NCBI GenBank assembly: GCA_905479075.1
Contig: CAJQLA010000005.1
Coordinates: 62,001 to 126,000, forward strand
Direction of reading: 5' to 3'
Length of the DNA stretch: 64,000 nucleotides
From: an uncultured Gammaproteobacteria bacterium
GTDB lineage: Bacteria; Pseudomonadota; Gammaproteobacteria; Nitrosococcales; Methylophagaceae
Positions 62,941 through 64,000 of the stretch are shown here, one piece after another (position 1 is the stretch's first letter; each line of letters opens with the position of its first letter). The translations under genes and the position numbers were made by a program. Under the pieces are notes generated by a model. The model was not told where the DNA came from. It saw only the letters and a list, made by a program, of their open reading frames with translations, and did not search any database.

Positions 62941-64000
62941 GTGTACAAGAAAGACATGAGCATCGCTGGTTTTGATGATGAATTATTTGAAGCGATTGAA
63001 GCTGAAAATCAACGTCAAGAAGATCATATAGAACTTATCGCTTCTGAAAATTATACTAGTCCACGTGTAATGGAAGCACAAGGCTCATCGTTAACGAATA
63101 AGTATGCAGAAGGTTACCCTAGCAAACGTTATTATGGCGGCTGTGAATTTGTTGATAAAGCTGAACAACTCGCCATTGATCGTGCAAAAGAACTATTTGG
63201 TGCTGATTACGCTAATGTTCAACCGCATTCTGGTTCACAAGCGAACGCGGCAGTTTATTTAGCATTATTGAATGCGGGTGATACGATTTTGGGAATGAGC
63301 CTAGCCCATGGTGGTCATTTAACACACGGTTCAAAAGTCAGTGCATCGGGCAAGATATATAACTCTGTTTCCTATGGCTTAAAAGCAGATACGGGTGAGA
63401 TAGATTATGAAGAAGTTGAACGCCTAGCTAAAGAGCATCAACCTAAAATTGTTGTGGCGGGTTTTTCTGCCTATTCACGAATTATTGATTGGCAGCGTTT
63501 TCGTGATATAGCTGATTCAGTAGGTGCTTTTTTATTGGTCGATATGGCGCATGTTGCAGGTCTTGTTGCTGCAGGTGAATATCCTAATCCAGTACAAATT
63601 GCTGATGTGACAACGACAACGACACATAAAACACTTCGTGGTCCACGTGGTGGCCTTATCTTAGCTAAAGCAAACCCTGAGATTGAGAAAAAACTTAACT
63701 CTGCTGTCTTCCCTGGGTTTCAGGGTGGTCCATTGATGCATGTGATTGCTGCTAAAGCGGTATCATTCAAAGAAGCGATGTTGCCGGAATTTAAAACTTA
63801 TCAGCAACAAGTAGTAAAAAATGCAAGAGTAATGGCCGATGTCTTTATGACACGTGGCTATGATGTTGTATCAAACGGAACAGATGATCATTTATTCTTG
63901 GTGAGTTTTATCGAAGCAGGCTTAACAGGTAAAGATGTTGATGCATGGTTGGGTGATTCATACATTACAGTGAACAAAAATGCCGTACCTAATGATCCAC
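62941..64000 (+). CDS. glyA: Serine hydroxymethyltransferase (5' part, cut by window end)
   Basis: The first 353 codons are present. The enzyme interconverts serine and glycine with tetrahydrofolate. It has the typical [20 protein letters not shown] segment near residue 33 and [13 protein letters not shown] near 55. The PLP-binding lysine lies in [15 protein letters not shown] near 229. The start is GTG at 62941, well placed after AGGGGA; the in-frame ATG at 62956 would cut five residues. Nothing suggests it is broken; it simply continues past the window. Confidence 0.96.
   Translation, partial: MYKKDMSIAGFDDELFEAIEAENQRQEDHIELIASENYTSPRVMEAQGSSLTNKYAEGYPSKRYYGGCEFVDKAEQLAIDRAKELFGADYANVQPHSGSQANAAVYLALLNAGDTILGMSLAHGGHLTHGSKVSASGKIYNSVSYGLKADTGEIDYEEVERLAKEHQPKIVVAGFSAYSRIIDWQRFRDIADSVGAFLLVDMAHVAGLVAAGEYPNPVQIADVTTTTTHKTLRGPRGGLILAKANPEIEKKLNSAVFPGFQGGPLMHVIAAKAVSFKEAMLPEFKTYQQQVVKNARVMADVFMTRGYDVVSNGTDDHLFLVSFIEAGLTGKDVDAWLGDSYITVNKNAVPNDP

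Overview
The window is a dense stretch of core chromosome from a low-to-mid GC gammaproteobacterium. The housekeeping gene order (rlmN-pilF-rodZ-ispG-hisS, rho-miaA-hfq-hflX-hflK-hflC, hisZ-purA, divergent bamE/fur, pilS-pilR), a microaerobic cbb3 oxidase cluster, beta-carbonic anhydrase and a glycogen cluster suggest a marine Thiotrichales-type bacterium, possibly Methylophaga-like. That placement is inference from memory; no 16S rRNA gene or methylotrophy marker lies in the window. I see no insertion sequence, integrase, prophage, CRISPR array or rRNA operon.

Layout. 1-5.9 kb: end of ccoQ, then ccoP and the maturation genes ccoG-ccoH-ccoI-ccoS for cbb3 cytochrome oxidase. 5.9-9.4 kb: a membrane PAS-GGDEF-EAL protein, a hypothetical protein and dtd. 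9.6-13.6 kb: sucC-sucD-nadE-glnB, tightly packed. 13.7-16.1 kb: bamD, an L,D-transpeptidase and an Lpp-like lipoprotein. 16.3-22.3 kb: suhB, typA, a PP0621-like small protein and pilS-pilR. 22.3-28.2 kb: tRNA-His, rnr, a decayed tRNA-Leu-like sequence, coq7 and a Lon-like AAA protease. 28.2-30.7 kb: the most unusual part, with a small secreted protein, a 376-residue protein built almost wholly of WYEAN boxes repeated every 15-19 residues, and a beta-carbonic anhydrase.

30.8-41.5 kb: bamE, fur, recN, nadK, ndk, rlmN, pilF, a short rodZ, ispG, hisS and pgi. 41.6-48.7 kb: glycogen and maltodextrin genes glgB (reverse), glgC, a GH57 enzyme and malQ, followed by a lone gcvH. 48.6-53 kb: anmK, an M23 endopeptidase, tyrS and an orphan His-rich protein. 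53.3-62 kb: rho, miaA, hfq, hflX, hflK, hflC, a DUF2065 protein, hisZ and purA. The window closes with a GLYR-type reductase and the first part of glyA.

The genes form several working units: cbb3 oxidase maturation and copper supply; TCA, NAD and nitrogen signalling; outer-membrane assembly (BamD, BamE) and peptidoglycan work (L,D-transpeptidase, M23, AnmK); type IV pilus control (PilS, PilR, PilF); and glycogen turnover fed from Pgi. The candidate for an undescribed system is the WYEAN-repeat protein at 28808-29938. It has its own Shine-Dalgarno sequence and a strong terminator, shows selection at protein level, and matches no family I recognise.
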